From NCBI GenBank assembly GCA_003554665.1, contig PWGY01000229.1, positions 1 to 6,686 of the forward strand: a stretch of 6,686 bases of DNA, given 5' to 3'. This document shows, one piece after another, positions 1 through 6,682 of this stretch. Below the pieces are notes generated by a model. It saw only the letters and a list, made by a program, of their open reading frames with translations. It was not told the origin of the DNA and did not search any database. Source of the stretch: Bacteroidales bacterium. GTDB lineage: Bacteria; Bacteroidota; Bacteroidia; Bacteroidales; UBA7960. The translations under genes were made by a program, and so were the position numbers. How positions within the stretch are numbered: position 1 is the stretch's first letter; the number at the start of each line of letters is the position of its first letter.

Positions 1-1034
1 GTCACAACGGGGCCGGCAAAACAAATATTCTGGATGCCATTTTTTACCTTTCCTTTTGCAAGAGTTTCGCAAACCCCATCGATTCGCAGAATGTCTGTTT
101 CAATAAAGACTTTTTTGTCATTCAGGGAGAGTACCAGCTCAACGATCAGACAGATGCAATCTATTGCGGACTGAAGCGCGGTCAGCGTAAAGTGTTCAAA
201 CGGAATAAAAAGGAATATGACCGTTTGTCAGATCATATCGGACAATATCCCCTTGTTTTGCTGAGTCCTGCAGACACTCAGCTGATTCTTGGCGGCAGTG
301 AGGATAGAAGAAGATTTGTTGACGGAGTGATTTCCCAGTACAACAAAGAATATCTTCAACGTCTGATCAGTTACAACAAAGCTTTGCAACAAAGAAATGC
401 CCTGCTGAAGTCTTTTGCAGAACACCGCAATTATGATTCTGCAAGCCTTGACATATGGGACGAACAGCTGATTTTACACGGGGAATACATTTTCACTGAG
501 CGAAAAGATTTTTTTGACAGTTTTTTACCGGTATTTCGTGAATACTACCAGTTTCTGTCAGCAGGCAAAGAGGATACATCGATTATCTACAATTCAAGTC
601 TGCTGCAAACCAACTTCAGGGATGACCTGCTGCAGTCAAGAAATAAAGATTGTGCCGTACAGTTTACAACCACAGGAATTCATAAAGATGACCTTACTTT
701 TCTGATTCATGATCAGCCTGCCAAAAAATTCGGCAGCCAGGGACAACAGAAATCTTTTATCATTGCCCTGAAGCTGGCCCAGTTTGCATTTACCAGAAAA
801 ATCAAGAACTTTCATCCCATCCTGTTATTTGACGATATTTTTGACAAACTGGATGAAAGCAGAGTCAGGCAGTTAATGGAGCTGGTCAGCAAGGAGGATT
901 TCGGCCAGGTGTTTGTGACAGATACCCATCCTGATCGCCTGGAAAAGCTTTTTCGTGATCTCCCTTCCGAGTGTAAATTGTTTGAAATGAACAACGGGGG
1001 GATCTCTTCAGAAAAAATACTGAACGGATCATAA
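1..1034 (+). CDS. recF: DNA replication/repair protein RecF, 5'-truncated by window edge
   Basis: RecF is a cytoplasmic SMC-like ABC ATPase that binds gapped DNA and, with RecO and RecR, helps load RecA. The reading frame is open from the first complete codon at position 3, giving 344 visible residues. It begins inside the Walker A motif (HNGAGKTN, visible residues 1-8). Since RecF normally has Walker A near residue 30, about 30 N-terminal codons are missing, and the full protein would be about 375 residues, normal for the family. Other RecF marks are TGIHKDDL (visible residues about 224-231), the ABC signature FGSQGQQKS (243-251), Walker B LLFDD followed by the D-loop LDES (274-286), and VFVTDTHPDRL near the end. 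The stop TAA at 1032-1034 overlaps the ribosome binding site of the next gene, so the two are probably co-transcribed. The GTG at 192 is only an internal valine. No frameshift or missing motif was seen. Confidence 0.96.
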   Translation, partial: HNGAGKTNILDAIFYLSFCKSFANPIDSQNVCFNKDFFVIQGEYQLNDQTDAIYCGLKRGQRKVFKRNKKEYDRLSDHIGQYPLVLLSPADTQLILGGSEDRRRFVDGVISQYNKEYLQRLISYNKALQQRNALLKSFAEHRNYDSASLDIWDEQLILHGEYIFTERKDFFDSFLPVFREYYQFLSAGKEDTSIIYNSSLLQTNFRDDLLQSRNKDCAVQFTTTGIHKDDLTFLIHDQPAKKFGSQGQQKSFIIALKLAQFAFTRKIKNFHPILLFDDIFDKLDESRVRQLMELVSKEDFGQVFVTDTHPDRLEKLFRDLPSECKLFEMNNGGISSEKILNGS

Positions 1035-1039
1035 GGAAG
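1033..1039 (+). promoter_or_regulatory. Ribosome binding site of the DUF721 gene
   Basis: The purine-rich AAGGAAG resembles a Shine-Dalgarno sequence and overlaps the recF stop codon (1032-1034). It lies 2 bases before the ATG at 1042 and 5 bases before a second in-frame ATG at 1045. The spacing fits the second ATG better, so the protein may be 96 rather than 97 residues. It is one of the few clear Shine-Dalgarno-like sites in this window. Confidence 0.55.
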
Positions 1040-1041
1040 TA

Positions 1042-1335
1042 ATGATGAGCAGAACAAATGAACGTACGCTGGGCGAAATCATCCGCCAGGTTCTCAAAGA
1101 GCACCGCCTTGAGGGTAAGATCATGGAAGCGAAAGTGGCATCGGCCTGGTCAGCGGTCATGGGCCCCAACATCGCCCGGTACACCACTTCAGTTCATTTA
1201 AACGGGGCAACACTGAGGGTTTGCCTCCGTTCGTCAGTGTTGCGGAGCGAGTTAAGTATGGGAAAGGAAAGAATTGCCTCCATGCTCAACAGGGAGCTTG
1301 GAAATGAGGCGGTGCGGGAGATAATTTTCAGCTAG
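1042..1335 (+). CDS. DUF721 family protein (short DciA-like)
   Basis: This 97-residue protein matches the DUF721 family, whose proteobacterial member DciA acts with the replicative helicase DnaB at replication initiation. Visible family features are an N-terminal helix with TLGEIIRQVLKEH (residues 9-21), the core AWSAVMGPNIARYT (about residues 35-48), the strand region LNGATLRVCLRSSVLRSEL (about 53-71), then KERIASMLNREL and a C-terminal strand ending VREIIFS. DciA of Proteobacteria is longer; this copy is essentially the domain alone, as is usual for the copy next to recF in Bacteroidota. It starts 7 bases after recF and shares its operon. Two adjacent ATG codons (1042, 1045) are possible starts. 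Its last 8 bases overlap the 3' end of the convergent gene at 1328-2281. A role in helicase handling is inferred from the family; nucleic-acid binding linked to replication or repair is the safer statement. Confidence 0.88.
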   Translation: MMSRTNERTLGEIIRQVLKEHRLEGKIMEAKVASAWSAVMGPNIARYTTSVHLNGATLRVCLRSSVLRSELSMGKERIASMLNRELGNEAVREIIFS

Positions 1336-2281
1336 GCTGGTGATCTGTTAATTCAACTTCCAGTCGTCCTTTTCTGATGTCTTTTACTCTGGCCTGAAGG
1401 GTTCTGAACCCTCCATACCGCAATAGCGTTTCCCTGTCGAGATGCAACCTCACATCCTCTCCGAAGCAGTCCTGAAGGATCATAACCGGCTGCTTGCTGC
1501 CATCGGTAAAAACGAGTTCTTCCAGGCGGTCCAGCGGAAATTCATACACCTTTCCCCTTTTATAACAGGGATGCTCCGGTTCAAGGAAGAAATATCCTTC
1601 GGTGCCGAATTTGTCCACGCGGCAGGGCACTTTCTGGCCTTTTTTCAGGCCATAGCGGGCAAAATGTTTCTTTTTTAGCAAATGTTTTCCTCCGAAGGGA
1701 TCCCGGACAATATAATAAGCCTGCCTGTCACCGGGATGTGATCCTTCGCCCTCCACGATAAAATCATAGGTTCTTCCGGGTTGCAATGTCGCAGGTTGGG
1801 AAGTCTCATCCCCGGGAACCAGAAAAAGCTGTCCCTTTTTGATGCGCTTAAGCAAACAGGGCAATTGCGCGGGCGGGTTTTCCCATCTTGCTTTTTTGTA
1901 GGTACGCACCTTCCATTGCTTTTTGAAGACGTCCTTTACAATCAAAAAAAAATCGTCTTCTCCCAGTATATTGACACGATGATCTTTGGATACCACATCA
2001 AATGAATACACTTTCCCTTCCATGTAATGCGGATGCATGGGTTCAAGAAACATTCTCCCGTTGCAATTGATCTTATCCACCCTGCACAGAACCTCCTTGC
2101 CGGGTTTTAGCCCATATTCCTCATAATATAACTGCGGCATAAGGGTTTTATACCCGTTGGGGTCACGCATAACAAACCAGTCGTCACCGGGACCCAGGGA
2201 AATCGTTTTAACAATATGAAAAGGGTATACTTTGCCTTCTTCAAGGCGTGCATTGGGAATTGGAACAGAGCGAATATCCAT
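1328..2281 (-). CDS. Unrecognised protein of four related OB/S1-like segments
   Basis: I do not recognise a named family for this 317-residue soluble protein. It has no signal peptide or membrane segment. It consists of four segments of about 70-75 residues, each opening with GK/R-V/T-Y-x-F (residues 16, 89, 169, 243) and closing with a basic strand-turn-strand unit. Segments 1 and 3 match closely: both have RDPxGxKxL, YGLKxGxxVxCRVDK, and FLEPxHPxY (closings near residues 66-86 and 220-240). Segments 2 and 4 have a shorter ending (KRIKKGQLFL at 145-154, KDIRKGRLEV at 300-309). The order is therefore A-B-A'-B', suggesting duplication of a two-domain unit. Strand-rich segments with basic residues suggest an OB fold like S1 or cold-shock domains, hence possible RNA or DNA binding; this is inference. 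The start ATG lies 6 bases after the pncA stop and has no clear Shine-Dalgarno sequence, so it probably depends on the pncB-pncA transcript. Its end overlaps the DUF721 gene by 8 bases. Confidence 0.85.
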   Translation of the reverse strand: MDIRSVPIPNARLEEGKVYPFHIVKTISLGPGDDWFVMRDPNGYKTLMPQLYYEEYGLKPGKEVLCRVDKINCNGRMFLEPMHPHYMEGKVYSFDVVSKDHRVNILGEDDFFLIVKDVFKKQWKVRTYKKARWENPPAQLPCLLKRIKKGQLFLVPGDETSQPATLQPGRTYDFIVEGEGSHPGDRQAYYIVRDPFGGKHLLKKKHFARYGLKKGQKVPCRVDKFGTEGYFFLEPEHPCYKRGKVYEFPLDRLEELVFTDGSKQPVMILQDCFGEDVRLHLDRETLLRYGGFRTLQARVKDIRKGRLEVELTDHQPS

Positions 2282-2287
2282 GAACGA

Positions 2288-2893
2288 TCAGATAGAGGAT
2301 GACTGTATCACATTACCGCCTTTGCGCTGAATCTCAGCCTTCATTTTTTCAAAACCCATTTGGTCAATGGGGCGGGTTGCGTCTTCAATCAGAAAAGTTT
2401 CAAACCCCTCTCCGATCGCATCAAGGGCCGTAAAGCCAACACAAACGTCGGCAGCCAGACCGCATATATAAACTTGACGTACACCTTTTCCGCGCAGGTA
2501 GTCAGCCAGACCGGTGTTTTTTTTCTTTCCGTTGTCAAAAAATCCGCTATAACTGTCTATTAACGGATCCAGTCCTTTCCGGAAAATGGCCTCAACCGGA
2601 TTCATGCAAAGATCTTCGGCAAAAGCAGCACCCTCAGTGCCCTGGACGCAATGATCTGGCCAAAGGATTTGGTCCAGCCCTTGCAGTGTGGTATTGTCAA
2701 AAGGTTTTTTACCCTGATGGGCAGAAGCGAAGCTTGCATGACCAGCCGGGTGCCAGTCCTGGGTGGCAACCACAAGAGGCAATTTTTTCTGCATTTTGTT
2801 TACCGGGGGAATGATATGGTCGCCTCCCGGTACTTCCAGGGCGCCTCCTGGGAGAAAGTCATTCTGAATGTCGACAATGATCAATGCTTCCAT
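2288..2893 (-). CDS. pncA: Nicotinamidase (nicotinamide amidohydrolase)
   Basis: This cytoplasmic isochorismatase-fold enzyme hydrolyses nicotinamide to nicotinate and ammonia, feeding the Preiss-Handler route to NAD. With the ATG at 2893 it has 201 residues, close to the usual length. The catalytic triad is visible: Asp8 in IIVDIQNDF, Lys106 in FRKGLD, and Cys151 in GLAADVCVGFTALDA, with the pre-Cys Ala-Ala where the family has its cis-peptide. Metal ligands are Asp46 and His48 (TQDWHPAGHASFA) and His81 (WPDHCVQGT). An in-frame TTG at 2899 would add two residues and overlap the pncB stop, but the ATG places the start right before MEALIIVD, only 2 bases after that stop (TGA-TT-ATG). That spacing suggests translational coupling. 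PncB upstream uses its product. The unknown four-segment gene follows after 6 bases. No key residue is missing. Confidence 0.96.
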   Translation of the reverse strand: MEALIIVDIQNDFLPGGALEVPGGDHIIPPVNKMQKKLPLVVATQDWHPAGHASFASAHQGKKPFDNTTLQGLDQILWPDHCVQGTEGAAFAEDLCMNPVEAIFRKGLDPLIDSYSGFFDNGKKKNTGLADYLRGKGVRQVYICGLAADVCVGFTALDAIGEGFETFLIEDATRPIDQMGFEKMKAEIQRKGGNVIQSSSI

Positions 2894-2895
2894 AA

Positions 2896-4308
2896 TCAAA
2901 GATATTGTTGATGGGTTTTCACAATTTCATCACGCAATTGCTGGATTTTATCTGAGATCCCAACTTTATAGATGTGGGGGAAATCAAACCTTTTATGTTC
3001 ATCCGGAAGGAGGCTCAGTCTTGCATCCACCCTGTCTTTGACCTCCTGAAGTGACGACGGCTGACCTTTAACTTGTCCCTCGGCAAAATGCGATACGAAC
3101 AATTCTTCGCAGGACATGCCAGACAGGTCGAGTGATTTTTCTTTATGTACCGGATGCACCATCCTTGCAGGCACCTCTCCTTCCAGGGCAATACAATCCG
3201 CATAAAAACACCCGTCCTGATCCTTGAAACGAAGTACTCTTTTTTTTCCGGGAAGTGTGGTTTTCTGAACATTTTCGGAGATTTTCAATCGTGCTTCTCC
3301 TTTTGACCAGGCCAGCTTATAAACCCCGTCAATTGCTCCGTCAGGCTTACCAATGATCATGCTGGTACCTACCCCGAATATGTCAATGGGAGCTCCCTGA
3401 TCAAGCAAACTTTTGATCACGTGCTCATCAAGCTGATTGGACACGATAATCTTCACATAATCCATCCCTTCCCTGTCAAGCATTTCCCTTGATTTTTTTG
3501 ACAAATACGCGAGGTCTCCGCTGTCAAGCCGAATCCCTTTCAGCCGCTGCCCTTTTTTTTCCATTGCACGGGCCACCTTTATTGCATTGGGAACCCCGCT
3601 CTTTAGGGTATTATATGTATCAACCAGCAGCACACAGTTGTCGGGGAAAGCCCTGGCATATTCCTCAAATGCATCCAGTTCCTGATCACAACTTTCAATA
3701 AATGAATGGGCCATTGTTCCTGCAGGCTCACTATGGTAAAGCTTAGCGGCAAGTACGTTGGAGGTGTTGTCAAAACCTCCGATAATGGCAGCCCTGGCGC
3801 CCTGAAGGCCTCCAAGGCCCTGTGCCCTGCGAAGTCCGAAATCGGAAAGGAGGCGGTGGCCTGCTGAGTAGCGGATGCGACTCGCTTTGGTGGCTACCAG
3901 CGATTGAAAATTCAAAAAATTCAACAGCAGGGTTTCTACGAGCTGGGTTTCCAGCAATCCTCCTTCCACGCGCAAAATTGGTTCCGTCGGGAAAACAAGT
4001 TCACCTTCCTGCATTCCATGAATGTGACCTTTAAAACGGAAACATTTTAAAAATTCAATATAATCCGGCTGAAATCCCCTTTTGTGAAGAAAATCCAGGT
4101 CATTGTCACTGAATCTGAGTTCGCTGAGAGCTTCCAGCAATTCTCCAAGACCGGCAAAAACCACATAGCCGCCCCTGAAAGGGAGCTTCCTGAAAAAATA
4201 ATCAAAGCATGCAGGCTGATCATGCCGGTCATTCATAAAATAGGCCTGCCCCATGGTCAGCTGGTACATGTCTGTGTATAAAGGTGAAAACATGTGTTCT
4301 GGGATCAT
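2896..4308 (-). CDS. pncB: Nicotinate phosphoribosyltransferase
   Basis: PncB joins nicotinate and PRPP, with ATP stimulation, to make nicotinate mononucleotide, the entry step of Preiss-Handler NAD synthesis in the cytoplasm. The 470-residue length fits the longer NAPRTase type found in Gram-positives and Bacteroidota. Family motifs in order are LYTDMYQLTMGQAYF (residues 10-24), DFGLRRAQG (156-164), GFDNTSNVLAA (178-188), GTMAHSF with the His expected to be phosphorylated at 201, LLVDTYNTLKSGVPNAI (227-243), GIRLDSGDLAYLSK (258-271), VSNQLDE (289-295), DIFGVGTSM (309-317) and GVYKLAW (328-334). The start ATG at 4308 has no clear Shine-Dalgarno sequence; a second ATG at 4293 (residue 6, just before FSPLYTDMYQL) is possible. 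It sits 30 bases after the nfeD stop, and its own stop is 2 bases before the pncA ATG. Together with pncA it forms a complete nicotinamide-to-NaMN salvage pair. Confidence 0.97.
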   Translation of the reverse strand: MIPEHMFSPLYTDMYQLTMGQAYFMNDRHDQPACFDYFFRKLPFRGGYVVFAGLGELLEALSELRFSDNDLDFLHKRGFQPDYIEFLKCFRFKGHIHGMQEGELVFPTEPILRVEGGLLETQLVETLLLNFLNFQSLVATKASRIRYSAGHRLLSDFGLRRAQGLGGLQGARAAIIGGFDNTSNVLAAKLYHSEPAGTMAHSFIESCDQELDAFEEYARAFPDNCVLLVDTYNTLKSGVPNAIKVARAMEKKGQRLKGIRLDSGDLAYLSKKSREMLDREGMDYVKIIVSNQLDEHVIKSLLDQGAPIDIFGVGTSMIIGKPDGAIDGVYKLAWSKGEARLKISENVQKTTLPGKKRVLRFKDQDGCFYADCIALEGEVPARMVHPVHKEKSLDLSGMSCEELFVSHFAEGQVKGQPSSLQEVKDRVDARLSLLPDEHKRFDFPHIYKVGISDKIQQLRDEIVKTHQQYL

Positions 4309-4338
4309 GCCACAAAGATTTTTAGCACAAAGAATGAA

Positions 4339-5754
4339 TTATCCCTTCACAACAAACACCTGTGAAGTTTCATATTTGACAACTTTAACCGTTTCTCCCT
4401 TATCAATAAATCCGGTTAGAGCTGTGGCATCGTAAATGTCATCCTCTATTTCAATTTTTCCACTTGGGCGAAGCATGGTAAAAGCCACCCCTTGTTTTCC
4501 AACCAGCGATTTCATCACGGGGTTGGCCGAACTGTAGCCGGAAGAGGTTTCCTGCACCGTATCCAGTGCAAGTTCTCCGAAACGATTGGTGGTAAAAAGT
4601 TTCTGCCCGATGTAAAACGACCCGGTCAGTGAAACAAACGCGGCAATGATCACAATCAGGAAAGCCCTCAACACTTCTACAAAAGCCACTCCTGTAAAAT
4701 CAAAACCCACATTCCCGACCATGGCAAGGGCAAGACCCGTGACCATGAAAAGTACCCCCAGTACTCCGGTAACACCAAAACCCGGGATGGCAAACAACTC
4801 CACTGCAATCAGGATCAGACCAAGTACAAACAGGGCAATCTCGTAATTTCCGGCCAGTCCTTCCAGATACAAGGGGGCAAAATACAACAGGGCTGCAGAG
4901 AGCGCTACCAATATTGGTATACCGATACCCGGGGTCTGTAGTTCGAAATAGATCCCGGCCAGGATCAGCATAATCAATATGCCGCTGACAATCGGACTGA
5001 TCAGGAACTGAATGACCCTGTCAACGAAGGTCAATTGCTGTTCAATAATCTCATAATTATCGATACCCGCCATTTCAAATAATTCCGGGATATTTTCGGG
5101 GGTACCTTCAGCAAATCCCCATTTCAGGGCTTCAGATGCAGTAAAGGTCAGCACCTTTCCTTCCTCAATAATTCCTTCTATTTCAAAAGAGGGGTCCACC
5201 ATTGCCTGGGCGATTTCCGGATCCCGCCCCTTGGCTTCGGCCGTTGAGCGCATGGTAGACCGCATGTAAGACTGGAATTTATCAGGAACCACCTCTCCGG
5301 TTTGGTCAACCACAGTAGCTGCTCCGATATTCCCACCGGGCCTGATATAAATCTGATCAGCGGCTATAGATATAAGGGCACCTGCGGATGCGGCATTGTT
5401 ATCCACAAAAACGATAACCGGAATGGGCGATTGCATGATACGGGTACGAATGGAGTCCGCTGACTCCACCATCCCTCCGTAGGTGTTCATGTGCAATAGC
5501 ACAAAATCTGCATTCAGGCTGTCTGCTTCCTGAAAGGCTCGCTGAGTAAGCCTGACTGCGGGGCGCGCAATATTTTGCTTAATTTCATACTTGTACACCA
5601 CAAAAGTTTTTTCGGGCTCTGCCTCAACGGCTTTCTTTACCCGGTCATGCCGGCTTTCTGTTTCTGCTGCCCCGGTATTCAGGGCGGAACCAAAAAGTGC
5701 CAGCAACATCAAAAAGGGAATCAGCGCTCTCATGTTTTCTTTCAGTTGGATCAT
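4339..5754 (-). CDS. Long-form NfeD family membrane serine protease (ClpP-class)
   Basis: This 471-residue protein has the full long NfeD layout. A signal peptide (hydrophobic core about residues 10-25, likely cut near TGAA|ETES at 30) precedes an extracytoplasmic ClpP-class protease domain (about 48-230). Ser123 in NNAASAGALIS is the expected nucleophile. Lys159 in VVPDKFQSY aligns, by my recollection of the Pyrococcus PH1510 enzyme, with its catalytic Lys of a Ser-Lys dyad. GGNIGAA (140-146) and AEAKGRDP follow the same family pattern. About five membrane segments lie near 248-270, 277-297, 304-324, 326-348 and 360-382. The C-terminal NfeD OB domain is residues 416-470 (SLVGKQGVAFTMLRPSGKIEI through KVVKYE). 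Homologues cleave hydrophobic segments of stomatin-like proteins; no stomatin/slipin gene is in this window. A start at the second ATG (5733) would give a more compact signal peptide (MRALIPFLML). pncB follows after 30 bases. Confidence 0.93.
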   Translation of the reverse strand: MIQLKENMRALIPFLMLLALFGSALNTGAAETESRHDRVKKAVEAEPEKTFVVYKYEIKQNIARPAVRLTQRAFQEADSLNADFVLLHMNTYGGMVESADSIRTRIMQSPIPVIVFVDNNAASAGALISIAADQIYIRPGGNIGAATVVDQTGEVVPDKFQSYMRSTMRSTAEAKGRDPEIAQAMVDPSFEIEGIIEEGKVLTFTASEALKWGFAEGTPENIPELFEMAGIDNYEIIEQQLTFVDRVIQFLISPIVSGILIMLILAGIYFELQTPGIGIPILVALSAALLYFAPLYLEGLAGNYEIALFVLGLILIAVELFAIPGFGVTGVLGVLFMVTGLALAMVGNVGFDFTGVAFVEVLRAFLIVIIAAFVSLTGSFYIGQKLFTTNRFGELALDTVQETSSGYSSANPVMKSLVGKQGVAFTMLRPSGKIEIEDDIYDATALTGFIDKGETVKVVKYETSQVFVVKG

Positions 5755-5876
5755 TCTTTACGAAATTAACATAAAAAACCCAGAAATACACCGGCAGTAT
5801 CTGTGCAGGTGCAATTCCCGGGTGAAAAGCTAATATATGTTATTATGCAGTGTCCTTTTAATTCCTTCAGGGTTTA

Positions 5877-6524
5877 TTATTTATTATGGTCTGCAAGGAA
5901 CTTCTCGAGGCCGATATCGGTCAGAGGGTGTTTCAGAAGCCCGAGTATGGGATCTAGCGGACATGTAACCACGTCGGCACCCACCTCGGCACATTGAACA
6001 ATGTGCATCGTATGACGAATACTTGCTGCCAGAACCTGGGTGTCAATATCATAATACCGGTAAATGTCCACAATTTGCCCAATCAGTTCCACGCCTTCGG
6101 TAGAAACATCATCAAGACGGCCGATAAAAGGTGACACATAAGTTGCCCCCGCTTTAGCGGCAAGAATAGCCTGACCGGCTGAAAACACCAGGGTACAGTT
6201 TGTCCTGATGCCCTTTGAGGGGAGTTGGCGAATGGCCTTCACGCCTTCTTTGATCATGGGAATTTTTACCACAATCTGTGGGTGGAGTGCAGCCAGCTTC
6301 TCGCCTTCACGGATCATCCCGTCCAGGTCAGTGGAAATCACCTCCGCACTGACATCACCATCCACGATATTGCAAATATCGACATAGTGTTTATTGATGT
6401 TTTCTTCTCCCCGGATTCCTTCTTTGGCCATAAGGGAAGGATTGGTGGTTACACCGTCGAGTATACCCAGATCGTTGGCTTCGCGGATCTGATCCAGATT
6501 GGCCGTGTCGATAAAGAATTTCAT
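5877..6524 (-). CDS. tal: Transaldolase, small TalC/FSA-like family
   Basis: This 215-residue class I aldolase moves a dihydroxyacetone unit between sugar phosphates in the non-oxidative pentose phosphate pathway. Length and motifs fit the short TalC/fructose-6-phosphate aldolase family rather than the longer TalB type. The Schiff-base lysine is Lys87 in IVVKIPM. Other family marks are FFIDTANLDQI (3-13), DGVTTNPSL (23-31), TNCTLVFSAGQAILAAKAGA (about 108-127), YVSPFIGRLDD and VLAASIRH. The position that is Gln59 in E. coli FsaA (FAQV) is Glu61 here (SAEV); Glu there is the transaldolase form, so transaldolase is favoured over fructose-6-phosphate aldolase. The symbol could equally be given as talC or fsa. 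The ATG at 6524 directly precedes the family's usual N terminus and has no evident Shine-Dalgarno sequence. The gene lies 49 bases downstream of the SRP RNA on the same strand. Confidence 0.95.
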   Translation of the reverse strand: MKFFIDTANLDQIREANDLGILDGVTTNPSLMAKEGIRGEENINKHYVDICNIVDGDVSAEVISTDLDGMIREGEKLAALHPQIVVKIPMIKEGVKAIRQLPSKGIRTNCTLVFSAGQAILAAKAGATYVSPFIGRLDDVSTEGVELIGQIVDIYRYYDIDTQVLAASIRHTMHIVQCAEVGADVVTCPLDPILGLLKHPLTDIGLEKFLADHNK

Positions 6525-6565
6525 GATGTGTGTGATTAGGATTAAAAAATAAACAGCATTTTTTT

Positions 6566-6580
6566 AAAAAGAAGGGTAAG
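6566..6580 (-). terminator. Possible intrinsic terminator at the 3' end of the SRP RNA
   Basis: On the minus strand the closing helix strand CTTACCC of the SRP RNA (6580-6574) is followed directly by TTCTTTTT (6573-6566). A stable RNA ending in a helix and then a U-rich run could terminate without extra factors. The helix partner is the 5' end of the RNA (6670-6664), so this is not a compact hairpin. Some transcripts may read through into the transaldolase gene, which starts 49 bases after the RNA end. Confidence 0.35.
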
Positions 6581-6670
6581 CCCTGGCATCGCACCGCTAC
6601 GACCGCCTACCCTTGCTACCTTCCGGTCCTGGGGGAATTCAGCGGGAGCTGGTCGTACCCTGACTTACCC
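6574..6670 (-). ncRNA. ffs: Signal recognition particle RNA, bacterial small (4.5S-like) type
   Basis: The RNA binds Ffh and guides ribosomes making membrane or exported proteins to the membrane. On the minus strand the conserved apical region reads CAGGACCGGAAGGTAGCA, with the GGAA tetraloop at 6624-6621 closed by CC/GG and flanked by the AGGA and AGCA sides of the Ffh-binding internal loop. The ends pair perfectly: GGGTAAG (6670-6664) with CTTACCC (6580-6574). An inner helix pairs TACGACC (6657-6651) with GGTCGTA (6604-6598). The resulting hairpin of about 97 bases fits the small bacterial SRP RNA without an Alu domain. The exact ends are inferred from the terminal helix, the T-rich run after 6574, and the upstream -7 box. 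The plus strand shows no such motif, so the strand is certain. Confidence 0.93.
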
Positions 6671-6674
6671 GGTG

Positions 6675-6682
6675 CAAAAGTA
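6675..6682 (-). promoter_or_regulatory. Bacteroidota-type -7 box of the SRP RNA promoter
   Basis: On the minus strand the sequence TACTTTTG is an exact match to the Bacteroidota sigma-factor -7 consensus TAnnTTTG. It ends 4 bases before the inferred first base of the SRP RNA (6670), which is the expected distance. The matching -33 TTG element would lie beyond the window edge and cannot be checked. Confidence 0.75.

Noticed and set aside
192..1034. Treating the GTG at 192 as the true start of a shorter protein.
   Set aside because: The frame is open upstream to position 3 and encodes the RecF Walker A motif there, so the GTG is an internal valine codon.
1811..2245. A DNA-level tandem repeat within the four-segment gene (compared with 1343-1786).
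   Set aside because: The similarity is visible in the protein but the DNA has diverged; it is an old domain duplication, not a recent nucleotide repeat.
4309..4338. Possible separate promoter for pncB in the 30-base gap after nfeD.
   Set aside because: The minus strand contains AATCTTTG, one base off the -7 consensus, but it lies too close to the start codon and has no properly spaced -33 element.
5755..5876. Possible nfeD promoter or tal terminator in the 122-base gap.
   Set aside because: Minus-strand TAATTTCG and TATTTCTG each differ from TAnnTTTG by one base, but neither has a TTG at the expected -33 distance. No stem with a following T-run was found. The gap holds nothing I can support.
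6225..6539. A 104-codon open frame on the plus strand opposite the transaldolase gene.
   Set aside because: It lies almost wholly inside a clearly identified gene on the other strand, has no recognisable domain, and is explained as a shadow of that coding sequence.
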